Positions 1-8,657 of a stretch of DNA of 64,000 bases are shown one piece after another. Each line of letters begins with the position of its first letter. Within the stretch, counting starts at the first letter, position 1. The translations under genes were made by a program, and so were the position numbers. The DNA is from UBA4416 sp964541155. Lineage in GTDB: Bacteria > Bacteroidota > Bacteroidia > B-17B0 > Aurantibacillaceae. Location: assembly GCA_964541155.1 (NCBI GenBank), contig CAZIPC010000001.1:62001-126000 (forward strand), read 5' to 3'. The notes beneath the pieces were generated by a model. That model was not told where the DNA came from. It worked only from the letters and a program-made list of their open reading frames with translations, and ran no database searches.

Positions 1-1048
1 TACCGTTAGCATCTTTTATTTTTCTAAAATTATTATCTAACAAATACACAGAATCTTTTTTAGCAATAACAGAATTATCACATTGATGTAAATTATTAGA
101 TGTATTAACTAACGTTTTAGGCATTTCTCTATCTGTATATGAATTTGCATAGGTTGTTAATGCTGTTCCGTTTAATTTAAAAATAGCCCAAAAAATAATT
201 ACTATTCCAAAAATTGTGTACATGGTTCCTACTGATTTTTTTTCTTCTACATTACAGTTTTTGTATATAGTTGAGTAAAAATAAATAACAGGAATGCAAG
301 CACATAAAAAAGCATCAGTACTGTCGCTACCAAAAATAGTATCTGGAATAAACCACCCTAATGCTCCAAAACCCAAGGCAACTCCTAATACTTTTAGAAA
401 TCTCATAATAATTGGCTTATCTTCTGATTTAGGCTCCTTTCTTACATCAACATGCTTATAATGAGGCATGCCAATCCAAAATGTTATAACTCCAATAAAC
501 ATTCCGATGCCAGCAGCTATAAAGGCCCAGTCCCAACCATATTTAATACGCATAAATGCAGCTATAAAATTGCAAAAGAAAGCGCCAATATTAATACTCA
601 TATAAAATAAATTATATCCTGTATCTTTATTTCCCTTATATATAGGATCATTGTATAGGTTTCCGAGTAGAGTAGAGATATTAGGTTTAAAAAAACCATT
701 ACCTATAATCATAATTGCTAATGATGTAAAAAAAGCCCATTCTTCTCTTATTGAAAGTAAACAATAACCAATACCCATTAATATTCCTCCTAAAGTAATA
801 GAAAATCGATACCCTAATTTCATGTCTGCCATTAAGCCACCAATAAAAGGTGTTAAGTATACACAAGCAATAAATGTTCCAAAAACATCTGCCGCCTTTG
901 CATTTTCCCATCCAAAACCACCTTCTTTCATATCGGTAGTCATGTATAAAAAGAAAATTCCTATCATTAAATAATATCCAAATCTTTCCCAAAATTCGGT
1001 AAATGCTAAAAATAATAATCCTTTTGGATGTTTAGAGTGTGTAGACAT
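1..1048 (-). CDS. POT-family proton-dependent oligopeptide transporter (N-terminal part)
   Basis: The reading frame opens with ATG at 1048 and stays open to the window edge, giving about 349 residues of a protein whose C-terminus lies outside. The N-terminus reads MSTHSKHPKGLLFLAFTEFW followed by ERFGYY, the signature opening of the POT/PTR2 di- and tripeptide:proton symporters of the major facilitator superfamily. Several hydrophobic helices follow, including a stretch with GNGFFKPNISTLLG, the conserved POT motif between TM4 and TM5. Family members are inner-membrane peptide importers of about 500-600 residues, so roughly the C-terminal third is missing. It is the last visible gene of a minus-strand run and starts 13 nt after the upstream small gene. 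Family assignment is firm; the exact peptide preference cannot be read. Confidence 0.9.
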   Translation of the reverse strand, partial: MSTHSKHPKGLLFLAFTEFWERFGYYLMIGIFFLYMTTDMKEGGFGWENAKAADVFGTFIACVYLTPFIGGLMADMKLGYRFSITLGGILMGIGYCLLSIREEWAFFTSLAIMIIGNGFFKPNISTLLGNLYNDPIYKGNKDTGYNLFYMSINIGAFFCNFIAAFMRIKYGWDWAFIAAGIGMFIGVITFWIGMPHYKHVDVRKEPKSEDKPIIMRFLKVLGVALGFGALGWFIPDTIFGSDSTDAFLCACIPVIYFYSTIYKNCNVEEKKSVGTMYTIFGIVIIFWAIFKLNGTALTTYANSYTDREMPKTLVNTSNNLHQCDNSVIAKKDSVYLLDNNFRKIKDANG

Positions 1049-1061
1049 AGGGTGTTTTATA

Positions 1062-1472
1062 TTATTTTGAAATAAAATTATTTTTTAAAATTGATTGTTG
1101 AGTTAATGTATTAAAAAAATCTATACAAATTAATTTAGATGCGGGGCATGTTCCTTCTAATAATGTCATTAATAGACTGTCTGGTTTTGTATGCGAGTAT
1201 TTCATTCCTGAGATTAATTTTAGCTTATATATATATTCTTTATTTGTTGCTACAAACTGTCCATTACAAATATTGATTTGAATGTTTTTTTTTAAGCTAT
1301 CTGGTAGTTTAATTAAAAATAAATCGTTTTTATTTTTAATTAATGTATCTGATTTTGAATCCAATTGAAAAAAGAGAAAACGATTGTCTTCTCTTTTAAT
1401 TTTTATTGAATATTGTGCACTTAAACAATATGAAGATAAAATAAATATGTAAATTATATTTTTCATACTCAT
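1062..1472 (-). CDS. Small secreted protein of unknown function
   Basis: A 136-residue protein with a short Lys-containing N-terminus, a hydrophobic core and an Ala-Gln cleavage-type end (residues 3-20, ending SAQ), so it is probably exported by Sec. I recognise no domain. The mature part is rich in Lys, Ile and Leu and has three Cys residues. Two ATG codons, at 1472 and 1466, are both possible starts; the second gives the more usual MKN opening for exported proteins here. It sits 27 nt downstream of serA and 13 nt upstream of the peptide transporter on the same strand, so it is probably co-transcribed, but the context does not suggest a role. Confidence 0.65.
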   Translation of the reverse strand: MSMKNIIYIFILSSYCLSAQYSIKIKREDNRFLFFQLDSKSDTLIKNKNDLFLIKLPDSLKKNIQINICNGQFVATNKEYIYKLKLISGMKYSHTKPDSLLMTLLEGTCPASKLICIDFFNTLTQQSILKNNFISK

Positions 1473-1499
1473 TTTATTTTTATGAAACTTTAGTTGTTA

Positions 1500-2450
1500 T
1501 TATTTTAATACGTCTATTAATTTTTCGGCTAATTCAACTCCAATTCTTTCTTGTGCTTCGTTTGTAGCAGCTCCTATATGAGGTGTTAAAGAAATTTTTG
1601 GATGTTTTAAAATTAAGTCATTAGGTGTGGGTTCATTTTCAAATACATCTAAACAGGCGTGTGAAATTTTACCTGAATTTAGACCATTTAATAAATCAAT
1701 TTCATCAATAACTCCACCTCTGGATGCATTAATTAAAATTACACCATTTTTCATGGCATTAATTTCTTTTTCAGTAATCATTTTACCGCCTGGCACATGT
1801 AATGAAATCATGTCTGAATTAGCAATTAGTTCTTCTAAACTAATAGTATTAATTTTTATATCTAATCCATTTGTTCCATGAATGTCTAATTTTAAATTAG
1901 CTTCTTTTACAAATGGATCGTAAGCTAATACTTTCATACCACAACCTAATGCTATTTTTGCTGTATACTGACCAATTCTTCCAAAACCAATAATTCCAAT
2001 TGTTTTATCTCTTAATTCAATGCCTTTAGAATAATTTTTTTTCAGTTCATCAAATTTGTTATTTCCAATAGTTGGCATATTTCTATTACTATCATAAACA
2101 AAACGAACCGCATTAAATAAATGTGCAAATACTAATTCAGCTACAGAATTACTTGATGCCGCAGGGGTATTAATCACTTGTATTCCTTTTGATCTTGCGT
2201 AGTCTACATCAATGTTATCCATTCCTACGCCACCTCTACCTATTACTTTTAAATTTGGGCAAGCATCAATAACATCTTTTCTAACTTTTGTAGCACTTCT
2301 TACAGTAAGTGCAATATAATTTTTAGAATTTATTTCATTTGCTAAATTTTCTTGTGCTACTTTTTCTGTAACAACTGTAAAGCCTGCTTTTTCTAATAAG
2401 CTTTTTCCAACCGAATCAATGCCATCATTGGCTAAAATTAATTTACTCAT
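1500..2450 (-). CDS. serA: D-3-phosphoglycerate dehydrogenase
   Basis: A 316-residue D-isomer-specific 2-hydroxyacid dehydrogenase. The NAD-binding Rossmann motif GFGRIG is at residues 155-160, and the three catalytic residues of the family are present: Arg244 in NASRGGVID, Glu273 in DVFENEP and His291 in TPHIGAA. The family oxidises 3-phosphoglycerate to 3-phosphohydroxypyruvate, the first step of serine synthesis. The length matches short SerA proteins that lack the C-terminal ACT or ASB regulatory domains, so serine feedback through an ACT domain is not expected. serC is not beside it in this window. Another 2-hydroxyacid substrate is possible, but the GRGGVGMDNID motif favours phosphoglycerate dehydrogenase. 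Confidence 0.88.
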   Translation of the reverse strand: MSKLILANDGIDSVGKSLLEKAGFTVVTEKVAQENLANEINSKNYIALTVRSATKVRKDVIDACPNLKVIGRGGVGMDNIDVDYARSKGIQVINTPAASSNSVAELVFAHLFNAVRFVYDSNRNMPTIGNNKFDELKKNYSKGIELRDKTIGIIGFGRIGQYTAKIALGCGMKVLAYDPFVKEANLKLDIHGTNGLDIKINTISLEELIANSDMISLHVPGGKMITEKEINAMKNGVILINASRGGVIDEIDLLNGLNSGKISHACLDVFENEPTPNDLILKHPKISLTPHIGAATNEAQERIGVELAEKLIDVLK

Positions 2451-2472
2451 CTTTTTTATATCGTATTAATAA

Positions 2473-3153
2473 TTAAAATTTTACAGATACTCCGCCTTGA
2501 ATAGAAGGGCCACCAATACCTGCTTCCATATTTATACCAAAATTTTTAGTAAAAAAATATCGTGCGCCTATTCCAAATCTAAATGATATTGGAAATAAAT
2601 TAGAAAAAGTTGTATTAAAATCGTTTACAGTTTGTTGATCATCTGGATTGTTTGATTTTAATAATGAAGTTTTATATCCAAATCCAATTGTTGCATATGG
2701 ATCAAATTTTTCAGATGTTGCAAAATGAAAATTTATTCTTGCTAATGCGCGTTGTTTGTATAAAGTAGCTTTATAATGAAAAGTTTTTGTTACGTATTGA
2801 TTATTTTGAAGTACGCTCTTATCTTCATAATAATTGATATCAACTGCAGCATAAGTGTATTCTAAACCAATACCAATTTCATCATTAAGCATGTATTCGA
2901 ATTTTCCTCCGATATGATTCCAGTTTCTAACAGATTCAACAGAGCTATTATTGCCATTATTATTTGTTGTAAATACACTTTTTACGTATGTTCCCATAAC
3001 ATATGGATAGCCATAGTATGCATCAACAATAAAATTTCCTTTCTCAACACAGTTTCCAGATGAGTTATCATTCGTATCCTGACTATATGATTTAGTTGCA
3101 AATAATATTGATATTGTAAAAATTACTAATATTAGTGTTTTGTTTTTTTTCAT
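2473..3153 (-). CDS. Outer-membrane beta-barrel protein
   Basis: A 226-residue protein with a signal peptide (MKKNKTLILVIFTISILFA, then a site near SYSQ) and alternating amphipathic strands typical of small outer-membrane porin-like barrels. It has paired aromatic girdles and ends GGVSVKF with a terminal Phe, the usual C-terminal signature recognised by BAM. The barrel includes segments such as IGFGYKT and FGIGARYFF. It lies 5 nt downstream of the MoxR gene and 22 nt upstream of serA, so it belongs to the same transcription run as the SurA-like chaperones that would help its folding. Its specific function is unknown. Confidence 0.75.
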   Translation of the reverse strand: MKKNKTLILVIFTISILFATKSYSQDTNDNSSGNCVEKGNFIVDAYYGYPYVMGTYVKSVFTTNNNGNNSSVESVRNWNHIGGKFEYMLNDEIGIGLEYTYAAVDINYYEDKSVLQNNQYVTKTFHYKATLYKQRALARINFHFATSEKFDPYATIGFGYKTSLLKSNNPDDQQTVNDFNTTFSNLFPISFRFGIGARYFFTKNFGINMEAGIGGPSIQGGVSVKF

Positions 3154-3158
3154 TATTT

Positions 3159-4121
3159 TTATTTTAATTGTTCTATTATCTTTTCAATACTTATGCCATC
3201 AGCTTCGGCTTTGTAGTTTCTTATTATACGATGTCTTAAAATGGCATTAGCAACAGCTTTTACATCTTCAATATCAGGGCTATATTTTCCATTAATAGCC
3301 GCATGACATTTAGCACCTAAAACTAAAAATTGAGAGGCTCTTGGGCCAGCCCCCCAGGCTAAATATTTTTTAGTAATATCAGCACTGTATTCAGAATTTA
3401 ATCTGGTTTTATTAACTAATTTTACAGCGTATTCTAAAACATTATCTGGTACAGGTATTTTACGAATTACATTTTGAAAAAAAATTATTTCTTCGGCAGA
3501 TATAATTTTTTTTAATTCTATTTTTGTGTCTGTGGTTGTTAATTTTACAACTTGTAATTCTTCTGCAAAACTTGGATAATCTAGCCAAACATTAAACATA
3601 AATCGGTCTAATTGAGCTTCAGGTAGGGGATAGGTACCTTCTTGTTCAATAGGATTTTGTGTTGCTAAAACAAAAAATGGATTGCCTAATTCGTATTTTT
3701 TACCTGCTGCAGTTACTGCTCGTTCTTGCATAGCCTCTAGTAGTGCAGCTTGTGTTTTTGGTGGTGTTCTATTAATTTCATCTGCTAATACAATATTTGC
3801 AAATAAAGGACCTTTTATAAATTTAAAATTACGTTGTTCATCTAAAATTTCAGAACCAACAATATCACTTGGCATTAAATCTGGTGTAAATTGAATACGA
3901 TTAAATGATAAACCTAAAACATCTGCAATTGTATTCACTAATAATGTTTTTGCTAATCCTGGTACTCCAACTAACAAACAATGACCTTTACAAAATATAG
4001 AAATTAGAACATTTTTTACAGTATCGTTTTGTCCAACAATTACTTTCCCTATTTCTGTACTTAGTTCTTTATATTTTACAACAAAAGCATCTATTGCTTC
4101 TACGTCATTTTTATAGTTCAT
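3159..4121 (-). CDS. MoxR-family AAA+ ATPase
   Basis: A 320-residue AAA+ ATPase. Walker A is GVPGLAKT at residues 52-59, Walker B with the adjacent sensor is IVLADEINR at 110-118, and the MoxR-specific stretch ATQNPIEQEGTYPLPEAQLD lies in the middle, followed by the C-terminal lid (AAA_lid_2). MoxR proteins act as chaperone-like ATPases that activate or assemble partner complexes, generally together with DUF58 and von Willebrand A-domain proteins. Here no DUF58 or VWA gene is adjacent: the neighbours are a SurA-like PPIase 19 nt upstream and an outer-membrane barrel 5 nt downstream. The domain call is certain; the client is unknown. Confidence 0.93.
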   Translation of the reverse strand: MNYKNDVEAIDAFVVKYKELSTEIGKVIVGQNDTVKNVLISIFCKGHCLLVGVPGLAKTLLVNTIADVLGLSFNRIQFTPDLMPSDIVGSEILDEQRNFKFIKGPLFANIVLADEINRTPPKTQAALLEAMQERAVTAAGKKYELGNPFFVLATQNPIEQEGTYPLPEAQLDRFMFNVWLDYPSFAEELQVVKLTTTDTKIELKKIISAEEIIFFQNVIRKIPVPDNVLEYAVKLVNKTRLNSEYSADITKKYLAWGAGPRASQFLVLGAKCHAAINGKYSPDIEDVKAVANAILRHRIIRNYKAEADGISIEKIIEQLK

Positions 4122-4140
4122 AATATTAGTGTGTTTTCAA

Positions 4141-5496
4141 TTATTGTGTAATAGTCCAGTTGTAGTTTAATTTACAGCTATTTAATTCACTATCAATTTT
4201 TATATAAGTAGTTTTTGATTTTTTTGTAATCCAATCAGTAATTGATTTTTTTTGTCTATCAAATGTTGCCATATTTAGTAGTTTAATATAATCATCTTTT
4301 ACATTTGCTTTGTGAGGTTCTGTTCTGGATTTTAAATAAATAATACGCCAAGCTTGTTTGCCATCTGGGCTAGCATATTGTATAACAGGACTAACGTCAC
4401 CTACTTTCATTTGATTTTCCAACATAAATACTAAATTTTGGTCCATTTCAGCTATTTGCTCTAATTCCCATTTTGTACTGTTTGATGAAGGGTTTACAAG
4501 TAAGCCTCCATTTTGTTTTGTGTCCTTGTCGGTACTATATTTTAATGCTGCATCCGAAAATTTTATTTTTCCATTTACTATTAATTCTCTAATGCTATCA
4601 AGTTCATCTTTTGCTTTTAAAACTTGTAACTGTGTAATTTTAGGAGACATTAAAATATGTCTAACATCAACAGATTCTCCTTTACGAGCTAATACTTGCA
4701 TAAAATGGTAGCCGTATGATGTTTCAAATATTTCAGATATTTCACCTGGTTTTAATCTAAAAGCAACTGATTCAAATTCTGGAACCATTTGCCCGCGCAT
4801 TACTGATTCATATCTTCCTCCATTTTTTGCTGATCCTGGATCTTCACTGTATAGTGCTGCAATTACACTCATACTTTCTCCATTTACTACTCGTTGTCTA
4901 TACACTTCAAGTTGAGCGCGCACACTTTTTTTAGATTCATCGCTAATAGGAGGTTTTCTAGTAATGTGTGCTATTTCTATTTCTGAATTAATAATTGGTA
5001 AGCTGTCTGTAGGAAGTGAATTAAAAAATAATCGAACTTCACTTGGTGTTAATTTAGTTTCGCCTGTAATTTTTTGTTGCATTTTTTGCGCTAGTAGTTG
5101 ATTTTTTACATCATCTCTTAATTCATCTTTAAAAACACTTATTCTTTTTCCGTAAAATGCTTCAAATTTTTCTTCGCTCCCTAGCATTCCAACATAGTAT
5201 TGGATTCTACGGTTTAATTCGTTATCTACTTCGTTATCGGCAACTACAATACTATCTCTATCTGCTTGAGAAAGTAATAGTTTTTGAAACAATAAGTCTT
5301 CAAAAACTTTACATCTTTCAGAAGTGGTAAATTCTTTTTTTTCTTTCTGTTCTTTTTGTTGTAATAAATTAGTTTCAATCTCTGATAATAATATAGGGTT
5401 TTTTCCAACTACAGCAACCACCTTGTCTAATATTTGAGGTTGTGCTTTTAAAATAATTGTGAAAAATAAAAAGGGAATAATAAGTTTTATGTTCAT
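4141..5496 (-). CDS. SurA-like periplasmic peptidyl-prolyl isomerase/chaperone
   Basis: A 451-residue exported protein with signal peptide MNIKLIIPFLFFTIILKAQ. A SurA N-terminal chaperone domain follows (ILDKVVAVVGKNPILLSEIE, about residues 21-160). Two parvulin-type rotamase domains come next at about 170-275 and 275-375, recognised by motifs such as AALYSEDPGSAKNGGRY with FESVAFRLKPGEIS and SYGYHFMQV in the first, and ALKYSTDKDTKQNGGLL in the second. SurA delivers unfolded outer-membrane proteins to the BAM complex. It starts 9 nt after the foldase-like lipoprotein gene and precedes moxR and an outer-membrane barrel, consistent with an envelope-biogenesis operon. Confidence 0.9.
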   Translation of the reverse strand: MNIKLIIPFLFFTIILKAQPQILDKVVAVVGKNPILLSEIETNLLQQKEQKEKKEFTTSERCKVFEDLLFQKLLLSQADRDSIVVADNEVDNELNRRIQYYVGMLGSEEKFEAFYGKRISVFKDELRDDVKNQLLAQKMQQKITGETKLTPSEVRLFFNSLPTDSLPIINSEIEIAHITRKPPISDESKKSVRAQLEVYRQRVVNGESMSVIAALYSEDPGSAKNGGRYESVMRGQMVPEFESVAFRLKPGEISEIFETSYGYHFMQVLARKGESVDVRHILMSPKITQLQVLKAKDELDSIRELIVNGKIKFSDAALKYSTDKDTKQNGGLLVNPSSNSTKWELEQIAEMDQNLVFMLENQMKVGDVSPVIQYASPDGKQAWRIIYLKSRTEPHKANVKDDYIKLLNMATFDRQKKSITDWITKKSKTTYIKIDSELNSCKLNYNWTITQ

Positions 5497-5505
5497 TTCA
5501 CTAAG

Positions 5506-6378
5506 TTAATTATAAATTTCAATTTCTTTGTTTCTTTTAGCTAAGTCTAAAAAATCTTTTTTAATTGCTGTTATAAGTTTTTGTTTACGCATATTAATAA
5601 GCATGTTTTTAATATTCTTTTTTTCAAATGCTAAAGGAGACAGTGTGTTTTTTGATTTTACTTCAATTATCTTTAAAAAATAAAAACTTGTAGCATCAGT
5701 GAATTCAAATGTTTTTCCATTCTGAAGACTGTATTCAGGAACTTCTTTTAGTTGATAAATTTCTTTTTTTAAATCATCAAACATAAGCCAAGTAGTATTG
5801 TTCATGAAATAGTTATTAGCATATTGAATGCACATGCTGTTTAATAATTCGGCATCTTTAGGGTTAGATGAGTAACATAATTTTTTTAATTTTAGAAGAT
5901 TTGGTATGTTAATGGGAGTTTTAATATATATAACTTTAACAATATTGTTTTTTAACAAAAAATTTTGAGAATTAGTATTGTAATATTCCTCAATTTGTTT
6001 ATTTGTTATAATAGTATCTAATTTTTCGTTTACTAATTTTAATTGAAAATTATAGGATATTAGCTCTTTTTTATATTCGTCAAGTTGCTTTTGAATATCT
6101 AATTCTTCTTCAGTTAAATAATTATTTGCTTGTTGATAAAAAACTTCATTACTAATCCAAGAGTTAATGAAGTTTGTTACAAAAACATTACTATCTTTTT
6201 TAGTTAATCCTTTTGGAATGTAGCCAGTTAAATCTTTTTTATATAAGGTGCTAGAATTTACTTTTGCAATTGCTTCTGAGGTGTTAGTTGAATTTTTTTT
6301 ATGATTATTGCAGGCTAATAATAAATTAACTAGTATATAAAAAGCCAAACTTTTTTTTATGTTGTATGATAAATCCAA
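5506..6378 (-). CDS. Foldase-like lipoprotein between two parvulin genes, TTG start
   Basis: A 290-residue protein with lipobox LLLAC at residues 20-24, so it should be anchored by lipid in the inner or outer membrane. After the lipobox come a helical, SurA/PrsA-like N-domain, with the phrase VNSSTLYKKDLTGYI resembling the first helix of such chaperones, and a long charged helical stretch. The middle lacks a clear parvulin motif, so it may be a degenerate foldase. No ATG exists in frame: the reading frame is open back into the upstream terminator, and TTG at 6378 is the only plausible initiator ahead of the signal peptide. It lies between two parvulin genes. Function by analogy only. Confidence 0.7.
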   Translation of the reverse strand: MDLSYNIKKSLAFYILVNLLLACNNHKKNSTNTSEAIAKVNSSTLYKKDLTGYIPKGLTKKDSNVFVTNFINSWISNEVFYQQANNYLTEEELDIQKQLDEYKKELISYNFQLKLVNEKLDTIITNKQIEEYYNTNSQNFLLKNNIVKVIYIKTPINIPNLLKLKKLCYSSNPKDAELLNSMCIQYANNYFMNNTTWLMFDDLKKEIYQLKEVPEYSLQNGKTFEFTDATSFYFLKIIEVKSKNTLSPLAFEKKNIKNMLINMRKQKLITAIKKDFLDLAKRNKEIEIYN

Positions 6379-6396
6379 TTTTTTATTTTTTAGTAT

Positions 6397-6438
6397 AAAA
6401 CAAAAGGCTGTATCATAATACCTACAGCCTTTTGTTTT
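6397..6438 (-). terminator. Strong 16-bp hairpin, bidirectional terminator
   Basis: The left arm 6397-6412 and right arm 6423-6438 are perfectly complementary over 16 bp around a 10-nt loop, with A/T runs on both flanks and a GC core (GGCTGTA/TACAGCC). It follows the stop codon of the tandem-parvulin gene (6453) and ends 18 nt before the TTG start of the next minus-strand gene. Confidence 0.85.
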
Positions 6439-6452
6439 AGTTAATAAATTAT

Positions 6453-8591
6453 TTATTTAATTGTATTTAAAACATCATCGTTTACTTTTACCGCATATTT
6501 GTTTTTTAGATAAGATAACCATTCCTTTTCTAAATAATTTTGATAATCAGCAGTAATAATGCCTTTTGCTTCTGCAATTGTTTTAGGAGTTTTGCCCAGT
6601 AATTTATTAATTACTAAAATGGTTACTTTTTTATCATCGTTAAAATCTTTGATATTTGAAGCAACAATGCCTTCTTTCCAATTTAAATCAACATCTTTAT
6701 TTTCACCTTTTAAATAAGTAATATTTTCAATAGAAAGATTTAGTTGAGAGCTTTTGTTGATGGATTCAGTTATTTCTTTTTCTGTTTTATTTTTCTTTAG
6801 CATTCCTCTTACTTCTTTAGCTATTTTATCGTTTGCACACTTATAGGTGGTAACTTCAGCTCTTTCGTCCCATAAATAATTATTTTTATTTTTTTCATAA
6901 AAGTCTCGTAGTCCGTTTGTGTCTTTAACAGCTCTGCTCCACACTTTTTTGTCGGTTAAATCAAATAATAAAATCCCATCTCTATATTCTTTTAATAAGT
7001 TTTTAAAGTCAATATATTTGCTTTCTAATTGGTTATCTTCAAAACTAATCATTTCATCATTTACAAAATCTTTATAAGATTGTTGTAAAAACATATTGTT
7101 ATCCATCTTTTGTCTTGATGTTTGATGAGATTCAATATATTTAGCAAAATCATTTTGAGTATAGATTATTGTTTTTTCTTTATTTGAGTTTTTATCTTTA
7201 GTAGTTAATCTAAATAACTCTTTGTTTCCTAATTTTGTGGCTTTTTTAGCGTCCCATTTAGCTTGATAAACAGTAGAATCAATTAAGCTTAAAAATTCTT
7301 TTCTTGCTAATGTATTTTCTTTGAAGTTGTTTTCTTTTTTTATTTTTTCAATTAATGACGTCCTTCCTGCTTGCGTTCTGGTGTCTTTTCCAATACGTTG
7401 TTTTAAATCTGCTTTCATGTCAGCAAACGATGCAATACCTTTTTTATCTAATCTTTTTACAATATGCCATCCATAGTTAGTTGTAAAAGGTTCACTATAA
7501 TCTCCATTATTTGCTAGTGCAAACGATGCTTTTTCAAATTCAATAGGCATTCTACTACTACCAAACCATTGTAATTGACCACCTTTCTCTGCACTTGGTT
7601 TATCATCAGAATATTGGCGGGCTAAATCCTCAAATTTAGATCCTGATTTTAATTTACTGTATATTTCATCAATTTTAGTTTTTAAATTTTCTTTTTCTTT
7701 TGTACCCATATCTTTTGAAAATTTCACCATAATATGTGCAGTTAAAATTTCACCTTGATTTGGTCTTTTATCTTCTATTTTTAAAATATGATATCCAAAA
7801 CGAGTTCTTACAGGCATTGTAATATCTCCGATATTGGCTTTATAGGCTGCGTTTTCAAAAGGATAAACCATTTGAAGAGAAGTAAAATAACCTAAATTCC
7901 CTCCATTTTCAATAGCCGATGGGTCTTCAGATGTTTTTTTTGCAACTGCTGCAAATTTATCATTTGAAGAGTTGATTGTTGTATTGATGTTTTTTATTGC
8001 ATTTAATTTAGAGTTAAAGTTTAATGTATCTTGATGAGTGGAGTTTTTAGATAATCCGAAAGAGCTTTTCTTTAAAATTGATTCATACTCAGCTATTTTA
8101 GCAGAAGTTGGCAATTTACCCATTAAAGCTTCGCGAATAATTATTAAACGAGTATACGCTTCAATTGTATCTTTAGGAAGTGCATTTTCTGCAACAGTAA
8201 TTAAAATATGAGAAGCTTTAACTTCTGTATTCATTCGTTCATAGGCTTCCTGAATTAAAGCGTCATTTACATTTTTATCTGTTAAATATGGTGCTGCTAA
8301 TTGTTTTCTATAACCTTCAAGTTCTGATTTAAATGAGCTAAGTGTATCTAATCCATTAGCCTCAGCTTCAAATACTTTCATTTTAAAAGTAGAAAATAAA
8401 TCAACGTATTCCTTTACAGATTTTTGTTCTTTGTTTACTTCTTTTCCACTGTTTTTTTTGTAAACATTTTCAAATTCACTCTTATAAACTGGTTTTCCGT
8501 TTATAGTCATAATGATAGGTTCATTTGTTTGAGCAACAGTTGTTAAACCAACCAATGATAAGGTTATAAATCCTAAAGTATACTTTTTCAT
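6453..8591 (-). CDS. Periplasmic peptidyl-prolyl isomerase with two parvulin domains
   Basis: A 712-residue exported PPIase. I start it at the ATG at 8591 (MKKYTLGFITLSLVGLTTVA, a clean signal peptide); the open frame extends nine codons upstream to 8618, but that would bury the signal. Two rotamase domains lie at about residues 125-275 and 280-390, marked by KASHILITV, FGYHILKIEDKRPNQGE, HIMVKFSKD, YSDDKPSAEKGGQLQWFG and NYGWHIVKRLDKKG. The C-terminal third is helical, charged and without a recognised domain. It resembles the large PpiD/SurA-like PPIases common in Bacteroidota. A TAnnTTTG box lies 24 nt upstream of the start and a strong terminator follows. Confidence 0.9.
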   Translation of the reverse strand: MKKYTLGFITLSLVGLTTVAQTNEPIIMTINGKPVYKSEFENVYKKNSGKEVNKEQKSVKEYVDLFSTFKMKVFEAEANGLDTLSSFKSELEGYRKQLAAPYLTDKNVNDALIQEAYERMNTEVKASHILITVAENALPKDTIEAYTRLIIIREALMGKLPTSAKIAEYESILKKSSFGLSKNSTHQDTLNFNSKLNAIKNINTTINSSNDKFAAVAKKTSEDPSAIENGGNLGYFTSLQMVYPFENAAYKANIGDITMPVRTRFGYHILKIEDKRPNQGEILTAHIMVKFSKDMGTKEKENLKTKIDEIYSKLKSGSKFEDLARQYSDDKPSAEKGGQLQWFGSSRMPIEFEKASFALANNGDYSEPFTTNYGWHIVKRLDKKGIASFADMKADLKQRIGKDTRTQAGRTSLIEKIKKENNFKENTLARKEFLSLIDSTVYQAKWDAKKATKLGNKELFRLTTKDKNSNKEKTIIYTQNDFAKYIESHQTSRQKMDNNMFLQQSYKDFVNDEMISFEDNQLESKYIDFKNLLKEYRDGILLFDLTDKKVWSRAVKDTNGLRDFYEKNKNNYLWDERAEVTTYKCANDKIAKEVRGMLKKNKTEKEITESINKSSQLNLSIENITYLKGENKDVDLNWKEGIVASNIKDFNDDKKVTILVINKLLGKTPKTIAEAKGIITADYQNYLEKEWLSYLKNKYAVKVNDDVLNTIK

Positions 8592-8615
8592 AAATGTTTT
8601 GTTTTTTAAGGCTAG

Positions 8616-8623
8616 CAAATTTA
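8616..8623 (-). promoter_or_regulatory. Probable -7 box for the tandem-parvulin gene
   Basis: On the minus strand the octamer is TAAATTTG, an exact match to the Bacteroidota -7 consensus TAnnTTTG, 24 nt before the ATG at 8591. I could not find a TTG at the expected -33 spacing, so this is tentative. Confidence 0.4.
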
Positions 8624-8657
8624 TAATTTGTTTTTAATTTTTAAATTGATAATGGTA

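Noticed and set aside
699..992. Minus-strand frame of 97 residues inside the peptide transporter
   Set aside because: It is a shadow of the transporter frame with unnatural Trp/Phe-rich composition.
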